Source: Psychrobacter fulvigenes
Lineage (GTDB): Bacteria; Pseudomonadota; Gammaproteobacteria; Pseudomonadales; Moraxellaceae
Direction: 5' to 3'
Assembly (NCBI RefSeq): GCF_904846155.1
Contig: NZ_CAJGZP010000001.1
Span: 2,790,001 to 2,854,000 of the forward strand
Length of the DNA: 64,000 nt
The translations under genes and the position numbers were made by a program. Below the pieces are notes generated by a model. It made no database searches and was not told the DNA's origin. It saw only the letters and a program-made list of their open reading frames with translations. Position 1 is the first letter of the stretch. Every line of letters starts with the position of its first letter. This document shows, piece after piece, positions 9,172-19,047 of this stretch.

Positions 9172-9807
9172 TTATAACTGGAAATACACCAATATTATAG
9201 CAATGACGAGAAGTATCGCTAAACACCCCTGGATAAGCAAAAAAGCTTGGTGTGGAGCGATGATATGACGAAACTTGCTTGCTAGTGCACTATAAGTAAG
9301 GCGTGCGGCCTTGATATGGGGCGGGTTATCGAATTTTTTGATGACCTGTAAAAACTGCTGCGTACGCTCAGGCTCCCAGTCGTATGGTTTGAATGGCAAA
9401 AAAACGGCCAATTGCGACGCCTGCTGCTTGGTATCAGGTGACCATAACCAGCGCTCCAAAAACAACGAGCGCATACGCCAATCAACAAATCTGCGTTGAT
9501 CTATCGCTTGGAGTAACAGCACCTTTATATTCTTGTGGCGCTCATCAGAAAATATACGCTGCTGTAGCGCCAATACTTTTGCTTTTTCGCCTTCAATACA
9601 TTGCAAAAAATGACCATTGCCATAACATAGAATACCTGTGATACCACGCTCTGTATTATAAACACGTGCATGTCTCTCCAAATCGACAAATATTGATGAG
9701 CTCAAGCGTCCTTTTAGACTCAAACTACTGACATACACCAGTTGCATGAGTGCGGTGTCTGCTATTGTATCTAAGACTCTAACGGTATCCGTGTGCTGCA
9801 GTGGCAT
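9172..9807 (-). CDS. BLUF-domain blue-light sensor with C-terminal membrane helix
   Basis: BLUF domains bind FAD and rearrange a Tyr-Gln hydrogen-bond network on blue-light absorption. In this 211-aa protein (start at ATG 9807; a GTG at 9864 would add 19 residues with no better signal) the domain runs from LVYVSSLS to about residue 112. The key residues are Tyr25 (LVYVS), Asn51 (VYNTERGITG), Gln69 (FLQCIEG) and the W110/M112 pair (DWRMRS); the SDERHKNI segment is also typical. After a charged linker, residues about 188-210 form a single hydrophobic helix (FLLIQGCLAILLVIAIILVY) ending at the C-terminus, so the sensor would be tail-anchored with BLUF in the cytoplasm. No output domain is fused. 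It is probably a short BLUF protein acting through a partner. The partner is not visible here. Confidence 0.85.
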   Translation of the reverse strand: MPLQHTDTVRVLDTIADTALMQLVYVSSLSLKGRLSSSIFVDLERHARVYNTERGITGILCYGNGHFLQCIEGEKAKVLALQQRIFSDERHKNIKVLLLQAIDQRRFVDWRMRSLFLERWLWSPDTKQQASQLAVFLPFKPYDWEPERTQQFLQVIKKFDNPPHIKAARLTYSALASKFRHIIAPHQAFLLIQGCLAILLVIAIILVYFQL

Positions 9808-10423
9808 AAAAAAACAATCCTGAATAGCCGCATTGATCGTCGGCAAAAATAAAAAACAACTCACTTAAGGCGTGTCATCAACGTGCTAATGAGGTCAAAA
9901 TACAAACACTCTAAAATAGGTCGCACTGCACATTTATAAGTATATGGTCGTGAATTAAATAGAGAGACAAGACAGCTGAGTGTAGATGTGTAGAACACTT
10001 CAAATAAAGTTAACGCTGTCACTCTTTTATAGTAGATTGACTACAAGTGACAAAAACGTAGCATATTTTTACCATGCTAGGCTGTCATTACCCATTTAGA
10101 TTGATAGAATAGCGAACCTAATAAACATCAATCTTAATAAGTAGTTAAGTAGTAATATAGATCATGCAAATCTTTGCATGGCTCATTCATTTAAGGGCTA
10201 TTACCTAATAATATCTGGGCCAACCATAAAGCATGACTGACTAACTTAGATTCGATAACTCATTGTAAATACAAAGATAAATAATTGTAACCGTTATATA
10301 ACACCATTGCTAGACTTTTGTAGATTTTGTCACATTAAATTCAGGTTTATGAATATTAAGCAAACCTGATACCACTTAATATGCAGCAAACCAATACCCG
10401 CAAATAACTTCAACAGGACTATT
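9808..10423. other. Long divergent intergenic region
   Basis: About 600 bases between the BLUF gene and the GNAT-hydrolase gene. It is AT-rich and presumably carries both promoters. I see no ORF, repeat copy or convincing hairpin. Confidence 0.45.
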
Positions 10424-12061
10424 ATGAGTAAGATAGAAAAACTAGACGATTTTCACCTAACGATTGCCGAAATTAAGAAAAAAGACTATCCGCAATTAAA
10501 GGCATTAATGGATCGTGTTTACGCCAACTTGGGCGGGTCTTGGTCAAAAACTACTATTAACACCTTGATTGATGCCTTTCCTGAAGGGCAAATCGCCTTG
10601 TTTGATCATGATCAATTGATCGGTATTGTGCTCTCCATGCGCGTTGACTATGCCAAGTTTTCTAACCCGCACACTTATGATGATCTGATTGGGCAAAGAG
10701 AAATCATCAAAGACGACCCTAAAGGTGATGCCATCTATGGTCTTGATGCACTGATTGATCCAGACTACCGTGGTTATCGCTTAGGCCGTAGATTGTATGA
10801 TGCCCGTAAAGAGCTGTGCCGCCAGCTCAACCTGCGTGCCATTCTCGCTGGTGGCCGTATTCCCAAGTATCAAGACCATCAAGACTTGACCCCTGGTGAA
10901 TATATCGAAGCCGTTGAATCTCGCGAGATTCATGATCCAGCCTTGACCTTTCAGTTATCAAATGGCTTTATCGTCAAGCGTATCTTAACTGGCTATCTGC
11001 CTGATGATACCCAATCCAAAGGTTTTGCCACCCTACTCGAGTGGGCAAATATTTACTATGAACCAAAGGACTATAAGCCCAATACCCGTAAGTCTGAGGT
11101 GCGCATTGGCGGTATTCAATGGCAAATGCGTGAGGTCGAATCCCCTGAAGAGCTACTACAGCAAGTAGAGTTTTTCGTTGATATCATGGCTGACTACAAC
11201 TCTGACTTTGCCTGCTTGCCAGAGTTCTTTAACGCACCTTTGATGGGACTGTGTGAATCTACTGATCAAAACATCGCCATTCGCTTTTTGGCAGGGTATA
11301 CCGAATGGTTCAAAAACGAGATCTCACACCTAGCGGTCAGCTATAACGTCAACGTCATCACTGGCTCTATGCCTATTTTGGATGAAGACGATACTTTGTA
11401 TAACATCAGCTACCTATGCCGCCGTGATGGTACGGTCGAAGAGCAGCGCAAAATCCATATCACGCCGCATGAGCGTAGTGCTTGGGTGATCGAGGGCGGT
11501 GATAAAGTACAGGTATTTGATACCGACTCTGGCCGTATCGGCATTTTGATCTGTTATGACGTTGAGTTTCCAGAGCTGGCGCGCCTGATGGCACTTGATG
11601 ATATGGATATCTTGTTTGTGCCGTTTTGGACAGATACTCAAAATGGTTATTTGCGTGTGCGTCACTGTGCTCAAGCGCGTGCCATCGAAAACGAATGCTA
11701 TGTGATGATTTGCGGCTCGGTTGGTAACCTACCGCAAGTTGAGAGCCTCGATATTCAATACGCTCAGTCGTCTATCTTCTCGCCTTCTGACTTTGCTTTT
11801 CCGCATGATGCGATTATGGCAGAGACGACAGCGAACACTGAGATGGTATTCTTCTCTGACGTCAACCTTGATAAGCTCATTCATGTGCGCAACGAAGGCT
11901 CTGTACACAATCTGATGGATCGCCGTGACGATTTGTTCAGTCTCAAATGGAAGCAAAAATCCAAAATCTCAGCCAGCAAGCTTAGTGATAAAGAGCGTCG
12001 TGAAAATACGGGCAGCGTATTAACAGGGGATGCCCTACAAGATCGCGCAGAAAAATCTTAA
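10424..12061 (+). CDS. Fused GNAT acetyltransferase / carbon-nitrogen hydrolase (nitrilase superfamily)
   Basis: A 545-aa two-domain cytoplasmic protein. Residues about 10-200 are a GNAT acetyltransferase fold with the acetyl-CoA pyrophosphate loop DPDYRGYRLGRRLYDARK. Residues about 225-510 are a nitrilase-type amidase whose catalytic triad is visible as Glu267 (LPEFF), Lys343 (QRKIHIT) and Cys377 (ICYDVEFPE). Proteins with this fusion are widespread in bacteria, and the substrate is not established. An amide hydrolysis coupled to acyl transfer on an amine is a reasonable inference from the domains. The start ATG follows AACAGGAC. Monocistronic, with a terminator at 12173. No frameshift or missing catalytic residue is seen. 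Confidence 0.9.
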   Translation: MSKIEKLDDFHLTIAEIKKKDYPQLKALMDRVYANLGGSWSKTTINTLIDAFPEGQIALFDHDQLIGIVLSMRVDYAKFSNPHTYDDLIGQREIIKDDPKGDAIYGLDALIDPDYRGYRLGRRLYDARKELCRQLNLRAILAGGRIPKYQDHQDLTPGEYIEAVESREIHDPALTFQLSNGFIVKRILTGYLPDDTQSKGFATLLEWANIYYEPKDYKPNTRKSEVRIGGIQWQMREVESPEELLQQVEFFVDIMADYNSDFACLPEFFNAPLMGLCESTDQNIAIRFLAGYTEWFKNEISHLAVSYNVNVITGSMPILDEDDTLYNISYLCRRDGTVEEQRKIHITPHERSAWVIEGGDKVQVFDTDSGRIGILICYDVEFPELARLMALDDMDILFVPFWTDTQNGYLRVRHCAQARAIENECYVMICGSVGNLPQVESLDIQYAQSSIFSPSDFAFPHDAIMAETTANTEMVFFSDVNLDKLIHVRNEGSVHNLMDRRDDLFSLKWKQKSKISASKLSDKERRENTGSVLTGDALQDRAEKS

Positions 12062-12172
12062 CGCTATCCTTCATATCTGTTGCACCAAGACAAGATACTT
12101 AATCACTGCATTAGCGATAGAGTCCATCATCAATCCAATGCTATGCTGACTAAGGTCTATACAACAGATCCT

Positions 12173-12207
12173 AAATAAACGGTTGATAATTTCAGCCGTT
12201 TATTTTT
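12173..12207 (+). terminator. Terminator of the GNAT-hydrolase gene
   Basis: AAATAAACGG (12173-12182) pairs with CCGTTTATTT (12196-12205), followed by further T residues. Confidence 0.72.
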
Positions 12208-12251
12208 ATCCACCTGATATCTAAATTTTTCTTAAAATCAAAGTAAATACT

Positions 12252-12821
12252 ATGACGACTGATGCTAATTCCAGTAAAACAGACAGGAAAGCTAAAAGTT
12301 CTGTAAAGAAAACCCCAAAACAAAAAGCCTTATCTTTATTAAAGACCGTATTATTGTATGGCATGGTTTTTTTGGTGGTATATAGCGTGATTAACTGGTG
12401 GCGGCAACCCGTCATGCCAGCCAACCCACAGCTACAATTGACTGATTATCAAGGCCAGACCATTGACTTGGCTAGCATGAGTGCTGAGCAGCCGACGCTG
12501 GTTTATTTTTGGGGTACTTGGTGTCCGATTTGTAGCGTGACCTCGCCGACTATCGACAAACTTGCTACAGCAAATAACTATCCCGTGGTCACTATTGCGA
12601 TTAAATCAGGCTCTGACCAAGAGTTAGAGAGCTATCTCAAAGAAAACAATTTCCGCTTTACCACTGTCAATGACCAAGAAGGTAAGATATTCGCCGATTG
12701 GCAAGGACAAGTCACGCCATCGTATGTGGTATTAAAAGATGGTGAGATGACCCAAGGACTGACAGGTATTCAGCCGCTTTGGTCATTGAAGCTACGCTTG
12801 TGGCTCAGTTCAATCTGGTAA
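12252..12821 (+). CDS. Membrane-anchored thioredoxin-like protein (TlpA/ScsD type)
   Basis: A 189-aa protein with a basic cytoplasmic N-terminus (many Lys, residues 10-30), one membrane helix (about 31-49) and a periplasmic thioredoxin fold. The active site is WCPIC, Cys91 and Cys94, inside VYFWGTWCPICS. The VTPSYVVLKDGE segment supplies the conserved cis-Pro. The WCPIC dipeptide and single anchor resemble ScsD-like protein disulfide oxidoreductases rather than cytochrome c maturation CcmG. It probably reduces or isomerises disulfides in the envelope. No cytochrome or copper-resistance genes are adjacent, so the client is unknown. It stands alone and converges on ald. Confidence 0.87.
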   Translation: MTTDANSSKTDRKAKSSVKKTPKQKALSLLKTVLLYGMVFLVVYSVINWWRQPVMPANPQLQLTDYQGQTIDLASMSAEQPTLVYFWGTWCPICSVTSPTIDKLATANNYPVVTIAIKSGSDQELESYLKENNFRFTTVNDQEGKIFADWQGQVTPSYVVLKDGEMTQGLTGIQPLWSLKLRLWLSSIW

Positions 12822-12843
12822 CTTAATTTCTGAAGAGATTAAA

Positions 12844-12895
12844 AAAGCTCGTATCCCACTCGTTGATTCGTCACAACAAGTAGGATACGAGCTTT
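12844..12895 (-). terminator. Long terminator hairpin between the thioredoxin gene and ald
   Basis: AAAGCTCGTATCC (12844-12856) pairs with GGATACGAGCTTT (12883-12895), and the loop can extend the stem with ACTCGTTG against CAACAAGT. The T run is best on the minus strand (TTTTTT), so it mainly serves ald. Confidence 0.68.
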
Positions 12896-12985
12896 CATCT
12901 TTGTAGCTATAAAGAAATCAGTAACTGATTTTAACACCTAAGATTAACAATCTGGTTTTTAAAAAATACTTTTAATGAGACAGTC

Positions 12986-14101
12986 TTAAGCAATCAACTC
13001 ATCCAGTACCTTATACTCATAATCTAACGCCTCGGCTACTGCTTCATAAGTCATATAGCCCTGAGTGGTATTGACACCTTTCGCCAGTGCTGAGTCATCA
13101 AGGCAAGCCTGCTTATAGCCTTTTTCAGCCAGTGCTTGTATATACGACAAGGTGACGTTAGACAATGCCATCGTTGAGGTGCGGGGCACTGCGCCTGGGA
13201 TATTGGCAACGGCATAATGAGTGACGCCATGCTTGATATAGATAGGATCAGCGTGGGTGGTAATACGATCTGTGGTCTCAAATAGACCGCCCTGATCAAT
13301 AGCAATATCAATGACCACGCCACCATCATCCATGGATTTAATCATCTCTTCGGTGACCAGTTTCGGCGTTGCCGCACCTGGAATCAATACGGCACCGATC
13401 ACAAGATCACTTGCTTTGACACTCTTAGCAATATTGACTTTGTTCGACACCAAGGTCTGCACATTGTTGCCAAACATCTCAGACAGTTGTTTTAAGCGTT
13501 TAGGATCGAGATCTAAAATCGTCACATCAGCACGTAAACCAATCGCAATCTTAGCCGCTTCGGTACCTGATACACCGCCACCGATAATGGTAACTCTGCC
13601 TTTTTGGACTCCTGGCACACCGCCGAGCAATATGCCTTTGCCGCCATAAAAGGATTGTAAGTACTGCGCGCCAATTTGGGTACTCATACGCCCTGCAATC
13701 TCACTCATCGGCGTCAGCAGTGGCAGAGACTTATCGTTCAATTGCACTGTTTCATAACCGATTGCCGTGACTTTATTGTCGATGAGCACTTTAGCAAGCT
13801 CAGGCTCATTGGCCAAATGCAAATGAGTGAATAAAATTAAATCCTCAGTTAGATATTGATACTCATCCTCTTGCGGCTCTTTTACTTTAACCACCAGCTC
13901 TGCATCCCATGCTTCAGCAGCGCTATTAACGATGGTTGCGCCTGCCTCTTTGTAATCATCGTCCGTAAACTGTGAGCCTATGCCAGCCTTGGTTTCGACG
14001 AGCACCTTGTGTCCTTCATCGACCAGCACACTAACCCCACTTGGGGTCAAGCCAACTCGATCTTCATTGTTTTTCGTTTCTCTTGGAATACCTATTTTCA
14101 T
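12986..14101 (-). CDS. ald: Alanine dehydrogenase
   Basis: NAD-dependent reversible deamination of L-alanine to pyruvate and ammonia. The 371-aa length matches the family. It begins [20 protein letters not shown], with the substrate-site Lys in VKVKEPQ (72-76) and His in FTHLHLA (91-97). The Rossmann motif is [13 protein letters not shown], and [10 protein letters not shown] plus [11 protein letters not shown] are family blocks. The leader has AAGGGG before the ATG at 14101. It is monocistronic. No regulator (for example an Lrp-type aldR) is adjacent. Confidence 0.96.
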   Translation of the reverse strand: MKIGIPRETKNNEDRVGLTPSGVSVLVDEGHKVLVETKAGIGSQFTDDDYKEAGATIVNSAAEAWDAELVVKVKEPQEDEYQYLTEDLILFTHLHLANEPELAKVLIDNKVTAIGYETVQLNDKSLPLLTPMSEIAGRMSTQIGAQYLQSFYGGKGILLGGVPGVQKGRVTIIGGGVSGTEAAKIAIGLRADVTILDLDPKRLKQLSEMFGNNVQTLVSNKVNIAKSVKASDLVIGAVLIPGAATPKLVTEEMIKSMDDGGVVIDIAIDQGGLFETTDRITTHADPIYIKHGVTHYAVANIPGAVPRTSTMALSNVTLSYIQALAEKGYKQACLDDSALAKGVNTTQGYMTYEAVAEALDYEYKVLDELIA

Positions 14102-14574
14102 AATTGCCCCTTAATTTTAATTATTGATGTTCATTAGTGTCTGGTGGTGTTCATTAATGGTCAGTATTATCAATGGTTGCTATCGGTTATTAACAAGATA
14201 AATAAGAGTAATGCTTTATCATCGATGATTTATAGTAAACTAACAGCCAGTTTTATACACGCCCTAATCCTTTTACAGTACCACAGGCACCAAGGTCATT
14301 ATAATATTACGAGAAAAAGTTACGAGAATTAACAGCAAGCTGTCTAGCCCTTTTTACCCTACTCGTTTTGTCATATAATGGCTGACGTTCTAAGCACATC
14401 TTTTAGTTACTCATTTTTATAGACGTTTTCTATATTATTGCATTCGTCTTGTGACAACTTACTATAAACATACTCCTTAAGTAACCATTAAGCAGTTATT
14501 AAACGACCAACATAGCTATCATCGCCTACTATTTTCTTAAACATTAAACTTAATCATTAAATAAGAAACCTTCT
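14102..14574. other. Divergent promoter region between ald and ileS
   Basis: About 470 AT-rich bases. No T-box or other riboswitch-like structure was recognised upstream of ileS, which is expected for a gammaproteobacterium. A small ORF at 14144-14332 has no coding character. Confidence 0.45.
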
Positions 14575-17424
14575 ATGACTGATAAAGCGACAGACACTCC
14601 TAGCCAAGACTACAAAGACACCTTGAACCTTGCCGATACCGTATTTCCAATGCGTGCTAACTTGGCCAAACGTGAGCCAGATTGGCTCGCTGCATGGGAA
14701 GCGGATGAGATCTATGGCAAGATTCGTCAAGCGCGCGAGGGTGCACCTAAATATATATTGCACGATGGCCCTCCGTACGCCAACGGGCAGATTCACTTAG
14801 GCCATGCCGTAAACAAAGTCATTAAAGACATTATCGTCAAGTCAAAAACCTTGTCAGGCTTTGATGCGCCTTATGTACCTGGTTGGGACTGTCATGGTTT
14901 GCCTATTGAGCAAAAGGTAGAAGCCAAAGTTGGAAAAGTCGGACAAAAAGTCTCTGCGACCGAGTTTCGTGGTCTCTGCCGTGAATATGCCAGCACTCAA
15001 ATTGAGCTGCAAAAAGCCGACTTTAAACGCCTCGGTATCTTCGGTGATTGGGACAACCCTTATCTCACCATGAACTTTGCGCAGGAAGCCAATATCGTCC
15101 GCGCACTGGCGAAAATCTATGACAATGGTCACGTGACTCGCGGCATGAAACCTGTCAACTGGTGCCTAGACTGTACCTCGGCACTGGCTGAAGCCGAAGT
15201 GGAATATCAAGACAAAGTCTCAGATGCTATCTACGTTAGCTTTGATGTGCTCGATACCGACAAAGTCGCAGCACTAGCCAATCTCGAAGGCAAAATCGGG
15301 GCAGTGATTTGGACGACAACGCCGTGGACACTGCCTGCCAACCAAGCCATCTCAGTGCATCCTGAGCATGACTATAGCGTGGTCGCGACTGCAAAAGGCA
15401 ACTTATTATTCGCAACTGACCTCGTTGAGACCGCCTTAACCGAACTAAAACTGGACAATAACGGAGTATTGGCCACGGTATCAGGGCGCGAGCTTGAAGG
15501 TTTGCGAGCTCAGCATCCACTCATTAGCGATCGCCAAGTGCCACTTATCTTAGGCGAGCACGTGACCACTGATAGTGGTACTGGTCTGGTACATACCGCT
15601 CCTGGTCACGGTCTCGACGATTACATCGTTGCCTTGAAGTATGATTTACCTGTTGAAAACCCTGTTGGCGGTACTGGCGTCTATCTAGACAGCGCAGCGG
15701 TATTTGCCGGTGAGCATATCTATAAAGCCAATCCAAAAATCATCGCTACCTTGCATGAGAATGGTCATTTAATCAGTCACACCAAGATTGAGCACAGCTA
15801 TCCGCATTGCTGGCGTCATAAGTCGCCGATTATCTTCCGTGCAACACCGCAATGGTTTATCAGCATGGAAGCCAAAGGCTTACGCGCGCGTGCGTTGGCT
15901 GACATTCCATCCGTGACATGGACGCCATCATGGGGTCAAAACCGTATTGAAGCGATGATGAATGGGCGTCCTGACTGGTGTATCTCACGCCAGCGTACTT
16001 GGGGCGTGCCAATTCCTTTCTTTATTCATAAAGAGACGGGTGAGCTGCATCCAAATACGCTTGAGCTGATGGAAACTGCTGCACAAAAAATTGATGCAGG
16101 CGGGGTTGAAGCTTGGTTTGATGCCAGCTGTGAAGACTATTTAGGTAGCGAGGCTGCTGATTATGATAAAGCTACTGATACGCTAGATGTCTGGTTTGAT
16201 TCAGGAACGACGCATTTTGCCGTGCTTGAGCAGCGCGATGAGTTGACCAATCCAGCTGATATGTATTTAGAAGGCTCAGACCAACATCGCGGTTGGTTCC
16301 AAACCTCGCTATTAACTTCGGAAGCGATGTACGAGCGCCCACCATTTAAGCAAGTACTGACCCATGGCTTTGTGGTTGATGAAAATGGTCGCAAGATGAG
16401 TAAATCACTTGGCAATATCATCACGCCGCAAGATGAAATCAATAAAACAGGCGCGGACATGCTGCGCTTATGGATCGCCTCTAGCGATTATCGTTATGAG
16501 ATGAACGCTGGCAAATCAGCCTTTAAAGGCGCGATCGATATGTATCGCCGTATCCGTAATACCTTGCGCTTTTTGCTCGCCAATACTGATGACTTTGACC
16601 CTGCTAGCAACAGCGTCGATATCAACGAACTGGTCAGCCTTGATAAGTTCATCATCGAGCGTGCACAAACGGTACAAGCGCAAATCATCACGGCTTATGA
16701 TGCGATGGACTTTCACCAAGTCACCCAGCACATCACCGCGTTTTGCTCACAGGACTTGGGCAGCTTCTATTTAGACATTATCAAAGACCGTCAATACACC
16801 ACCCAAACCGATGGCAAACCACGTCGCTCTGCACAAACGGCCATTTATCATATTGCCCAAGCGCTTATTCGTTGGATAGCACCGATTTTGTCGTTTACCG
16901 CACAAGAAGCGTGGGAAGTGCTGCATGGTAATGATGACCATAAAGGTGGCTACGTCTTTACTGAAGAATGGTACGAGTTCCCAGCGTTTGAGCTTAGCAC
17001 TATCAGTAATGATGACTGGCAGCACATCATGCGCGCCAAAGATGTGGTGAACAAACATATCGAAACCGCACGTGGCGAAAAATTGATTAATGCGAACCTA
17101 TCCGCTGATGCGACTATCTATGCTGATGGTGCGATGTATGATAGCTTAGCTAAGCTTGGCGAGGAGCTACGTTTTGTCTTGATTACCAGTAAAGCCACGC
17201 TTGCACCCATGAGCGCCGCCCCTGCTGATAGCAACACCCAAACAACGGACGACTCAGAACAATCAGCCGACCTAAAAGCAACCATTAGCGCTGCTACTGG
17301 TACCAAGTGCGTGCGCTGCTGGCATATCCGTGATGACATTGGAGTTGATGCCGCACACCCTGAACTTTGCGCGCGCTGCGTGACCAACGTCAGCGGCACA
17401 GGCGAGGTGCGCCACTATGCCTAA
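14575..17424 (+). CDS. ileS: Isoleucyl-tRNA synthetase
   Basis: Charges tRNA-Ile; class Ia synthetase of 949 aa. The HIGH motif appears as HLGH (74-77, in [16 protein letters not shown]), the KMSKS motif is exact at 607-611, and [18 protein letters not shown] belongs to the editing domain. The C-terminal zinc site [10 protein letters not shown]...CARCV is present, as in the E. coli-type enzyme. Its 3' end overlaps the start of lspA by eight bases, the usual ileS-lspA arrangement. A variable stretch rich in Ser, Asp and Ala before the zinc finger (about residue 880-905) is the only oddity. Confidence 0.97.
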   Translation: MTDKATDTPSQDYKDTLNLADTVFPMRANLAKREPDWLAAWEADEIYGKIRQAREGAPKYILHDGPPYANGQIHLGHAVNKVIKDIIVKSKTLSGFDAPYVPGWDCHGLPIEQKVEAKVGKVGQKVSATEFRGLCREYASTQIELQKADFKRLGIFGDWDNPYLTMNFAQEANIVRALAKIYDNGHVTRGMKPVNWCLDCTSALAEAEVEYQDKVSDAIYVSFDVLDTDKVAALANLEGKIGAVIWTTTPWTLPANQAISVHPEHDYSVVATAKGNLLFATDLVETALTELKLDNNGVLATVSGRELEGLRAQHPLISDRQVPLILGEHVTTDSGTGLVHTAPGHGLDDYIVALKYDLPVENPVGGTGVYLDSAAVFAGEHIYKANPKIIATLHENGHLISHTKIEHSYPHCWRHKSPIIFRATPQWFISMEAKGLRARALADIPSVTWTPSWGQNRIEAMMNGRPDWCISRQRTWGVPIPFFIHKETGELHPNTLELMETAAQKIDAGGVEAWFDASCEDYLGSEAADYDKATDTLDVWFDSGTTHFAVLEQRDELTNPADMYLEGSDQHRGWFQTSLLTSEAMYERPPFKQVLTHGFVVDENGRKMSKSLGNIITPQDEINKTGADMLRLWIASSDYRYEMNAGKSAFKGAIDMYRRIRNTLRFLLANTDDFDPASNSVDINELVSLDKFIIERAQTVQAQIITAYDAMDFHQVTQHITAFCSQDLGSFYLDIIKDRQYTTQTDGKPRRSAQTAIYHIAQALIRWIAPILSFTAQEAWEVLHGNDDHKGGYVFTEEWYEFPAFELSTISNDDWQHIMRAKDVVNKHIETARGEKLINANLSADATIYADGAMYDSLAKLGEELRFVLITSKATLAPMSAAPADSNTQTTDDSEQSADLKATISAATGTKCVRCWHIRDDIGVDAAHPELCARCVTNVSGTGEVRHYA

Positions 17425-18070
17425 CCCACCTGACTCATCTAAGCATGAGCAGCCAATTGCTGGTGCAGATGGTATGAATAGCAGCCCCAAACCTGCACAT
17501 GTGACGAGTGGCAGCTCACTGACGCCTAAAGGTCGCTTGGTTAAAACGCCAAAAATGATCGCCAATGGCAGCCGTGCTTTTATGTGGTACTTGCTGTCAC
17601 TGGTCATTATTATTGTTGATCAATGGACGAAGTGGCTGGCGCAAACCAAGCTTACTTTTCATGAGCCTGTGCCTGTGATTGAGCCTTTCTTAAACTGGAC
17701 ATTGGCCTATAACTATGGCGCAGCCTTTAGCTTTTTGGCTGATGCAGGCGGTTGGCAAAAGTGGTTTTTTTCAGGGCTAGCTTTGCTGATGTCGCTATTT
17801 TTGATTGGTTATCTTGTCAAAGCTCCACGCCAAGCCAAACTACTCTCTGTCGGTCTCGCCATGGTGCTTGGCGGTGCGATTGGTAACTTAATCGATCGTC
17901 TCATGCTGGGCAAAGTCGTGGATTTCATCCATGTGCATTATGCTGATGCTTGGCATTATCCAATTTTTAATATCGCTGATATTGCTATTAGCGTTGGTGT
18001 GGCGATGATTGTCATTGATATGCTGTTTTTTGAAAAGAAGCGTGAAGCTTATACCATTTCCAAAAATTAG
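17417..18070 (+). CDS. lspA: Lipoprotein signal peptidase (signal peptidase II)
   Basis: Cleaves the signal peptide of prolipoproteins after lipidation; integral inner-membrane aspartyl protease. The 217 aa include a 50-residue hydrophilic N-terminal extension and four membrane helices. The conserved blocks are DQWTK (68-72), NYGAAFSFL (99-107), [10 protein letters not shown] with the catalytic Asp169 in VVDFIHVHY, and Asp188 in FNIADIAI. The start overlaps the end of ileS. The last codons and the TAG stop lie inside a family B repeat that begins at 18051, so the present C-terminus (TISKN) was contributed by that insertion. The catalytic core is untouched and the enzyme should be active. Confidence 0.96.
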   Translation: MPNPPDSSKHEQPIAGADGMNSSPKPAHVTSGSSLTPKGRLVKTPKMIANGSRAFMWYLLSLVIIIVDQWTKWLAQTKLTFHEPVPVIEPFLNWTLAYNYGAAFSFLADAGGWQKWFFSGLALLMSLFLIGYLVKAPRQAKLLSVGLAMVLGGAIGNLIDRLMLGKVVDFIHVHYADAWHYPIFNIADIAISVGVAMIVIDMLFFEKKREAYTISKN

Positions 18071-18155
18071 AGTAGCACGAAAAACTTGTGCAAGTACTAC
18101 TCCTAGTAGGGTTAGCAAGTTTGACAAAGTTAATCGCACTTTTTGGGTTTGGTAT
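18051..18155 (+). repeat. Dispersed repeat family B, copy 1 (contains lspA stop codon)
   Basis: A 105-base element starting ATACCATTTCCAAAAATTAG and ending TTTTTGGGTTTGGTAT, so the ends are inverted repeats of each other. Near-identical copies are at 30351-30455, 56703-56807 (reverse) and from 63907 to the window edge. The lspA stop TAG is at 18068-18070, inside the element. Confidence 0.9.
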
Positions 18156-18174
18156 TAGTTAGCAATTTTTCTAC

Positions 18175-18206
18175 AAAAAGGGTCTGCATGAGCACGACCC
18201 TTTTTT
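18175..18206 (+). terminator. Terminator of ileS-lspA
   Basis: AAAAAGGGTC (18175-18184) pairs with GACCCTTTTT (18196-18205), with extra GC/GC pairing inside the loop and a T run. It lies just beyond repeat B copy 1, which therefore separates it from the lspA stop. Confidence 0.82.
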
Positions 18207-18295
18207 ATTGATTCGTTTCGCTGAGTTATTCACTGGGATCATGGTTACTTCTGGTCGGTGCGCTTGGCATATCCTAAAAAAACTGTGAAAGAATT

Positions 18296-18907
18296 ATGAC
18301 GAAATATCCAGCATTAGAAGTTGAACGAAAGTCAGGGGAAGAGGTTTTCCATATTGAAGGAAAGCCTCTTGGTGAAAACTTGTTGTCGTTTTGGCAATGG
18401 TCTAGCTCTGATCTTATAACTAATGCAATGAGAGGTATCTTAGCAGAATATATTGTTGCTTCTGCTCTTGGTGAAAACCGTAGCCACAGAACAGAATGGG
18501 ATGCATTTGATATTGAAACTAAAGAAGGAATAAAAATTGAAGTAAAATCTGGTGCTTTTATTCAAACATGGCATCAAAAAAAGTTATCATCCATTCAGTT
18601 TAGTATCCGCCCTACTGTAAGCTGGGACTCTCAAGCAACTACCTGCTCAACTGAAGTGATAAGACAGGCGGATATTTACGTATTTTGCTTGTTAACTCAC
18701 AAAGAGCAAGACACCATTGACCCACTTAACATGAACCAATGGCAGTTCTATGTTTTGTCTTCTGATAGACTAAATCAGTCTGTCGGGGCACAAAAGACTA
18801 TTGTGCTTTCTAGTTTACTTCGACTTAACCCAATCGCTGCTACTTACTCAGAACTACCTTCTGCAATAGAAAAGTCAGCTAACAAAGTCGTTAAAAACCA
18901 CCTATAA
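18296..18907 (+). CDS. Uncharacterised protein with a PD-(D/E)XK nuclease-like motif
   Basis: 203 aa, soluble, no signal peptide. I do not recognise a named family. Residues about 45-90 carry AMRGILAEYIVASALG (a helix with a conserved-looking Glu), then WDAFDIETKEG and IKIEVKSGAFIQ. The spacing Glu...Asp-x(n)-Glu-x-Lys is the signature of the PD-(D/E)XK phosphodiesterase fold, with EVK as the catalytic half-motif. The rest has two beta-rich blocks (DIYVFCLLTHKE, WQFYVLSSDRL) of the kind seen in restriction-like endonucleases. No methyltransferase or toxin partner is adjacent. It sits in a mixed block downstream of lspA and looks more AT-rich than its neighbours, which hints at transfer. The nuclease assignment is an inference. 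Confidence 0.7.
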   Translation: MTKYPALEVERKSGEEVFHIEGKPLGENLLSFWQWSSSDLITNAMRGILAEYIVASALGENRSHRTEWDAFDIETKEGIKIEVKSGAFIQTWHQKKLSSIQFSIRPTVSWDSQATTCSTEVIRQADIYVFCLLTHKEQDTIDPLNMNQWQFYVLSSDRLNQSVGAQKTIVLSSLLRLNPIAATYSELPSAIEKSANKVVKNHL

Positions 18908-18919
18908 AAAGCACAAATC

Positions 18920-19031
18920 GTAGGGTAGGTAGAGCTTGCGATACCTAGAAAGTATGGTATCAGATGCAATCAATCGCAAAGTTTATCTCAAAGAGATAGC
19001 CATCATTATTAGTGTGCTGAACGCACCCTAC
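18920..19031. repeat. Possible small inverted-end intergenic repeat
   Basis: GTAGGGT at 18920-18926 is inverted at 19025-19031 (ACCCTAC), with GATACC / GGTATC and GCGA / TCGC pairings between. Sequences with GTAGGGT...ACGCACCCTAC ends are common bacterial intergenic repeats. Only one copy is in this window. Confidence 0.35.
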
Positions 19032-19047
19032 TTGAAAGCCCACACCC

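Noticed and set aside
14144..14332. Small ORF in the ald-ileS gap
   Set aside because: No ribosome binding site, no family resemblance, and AT-driven composition. It lies in the promoter region.
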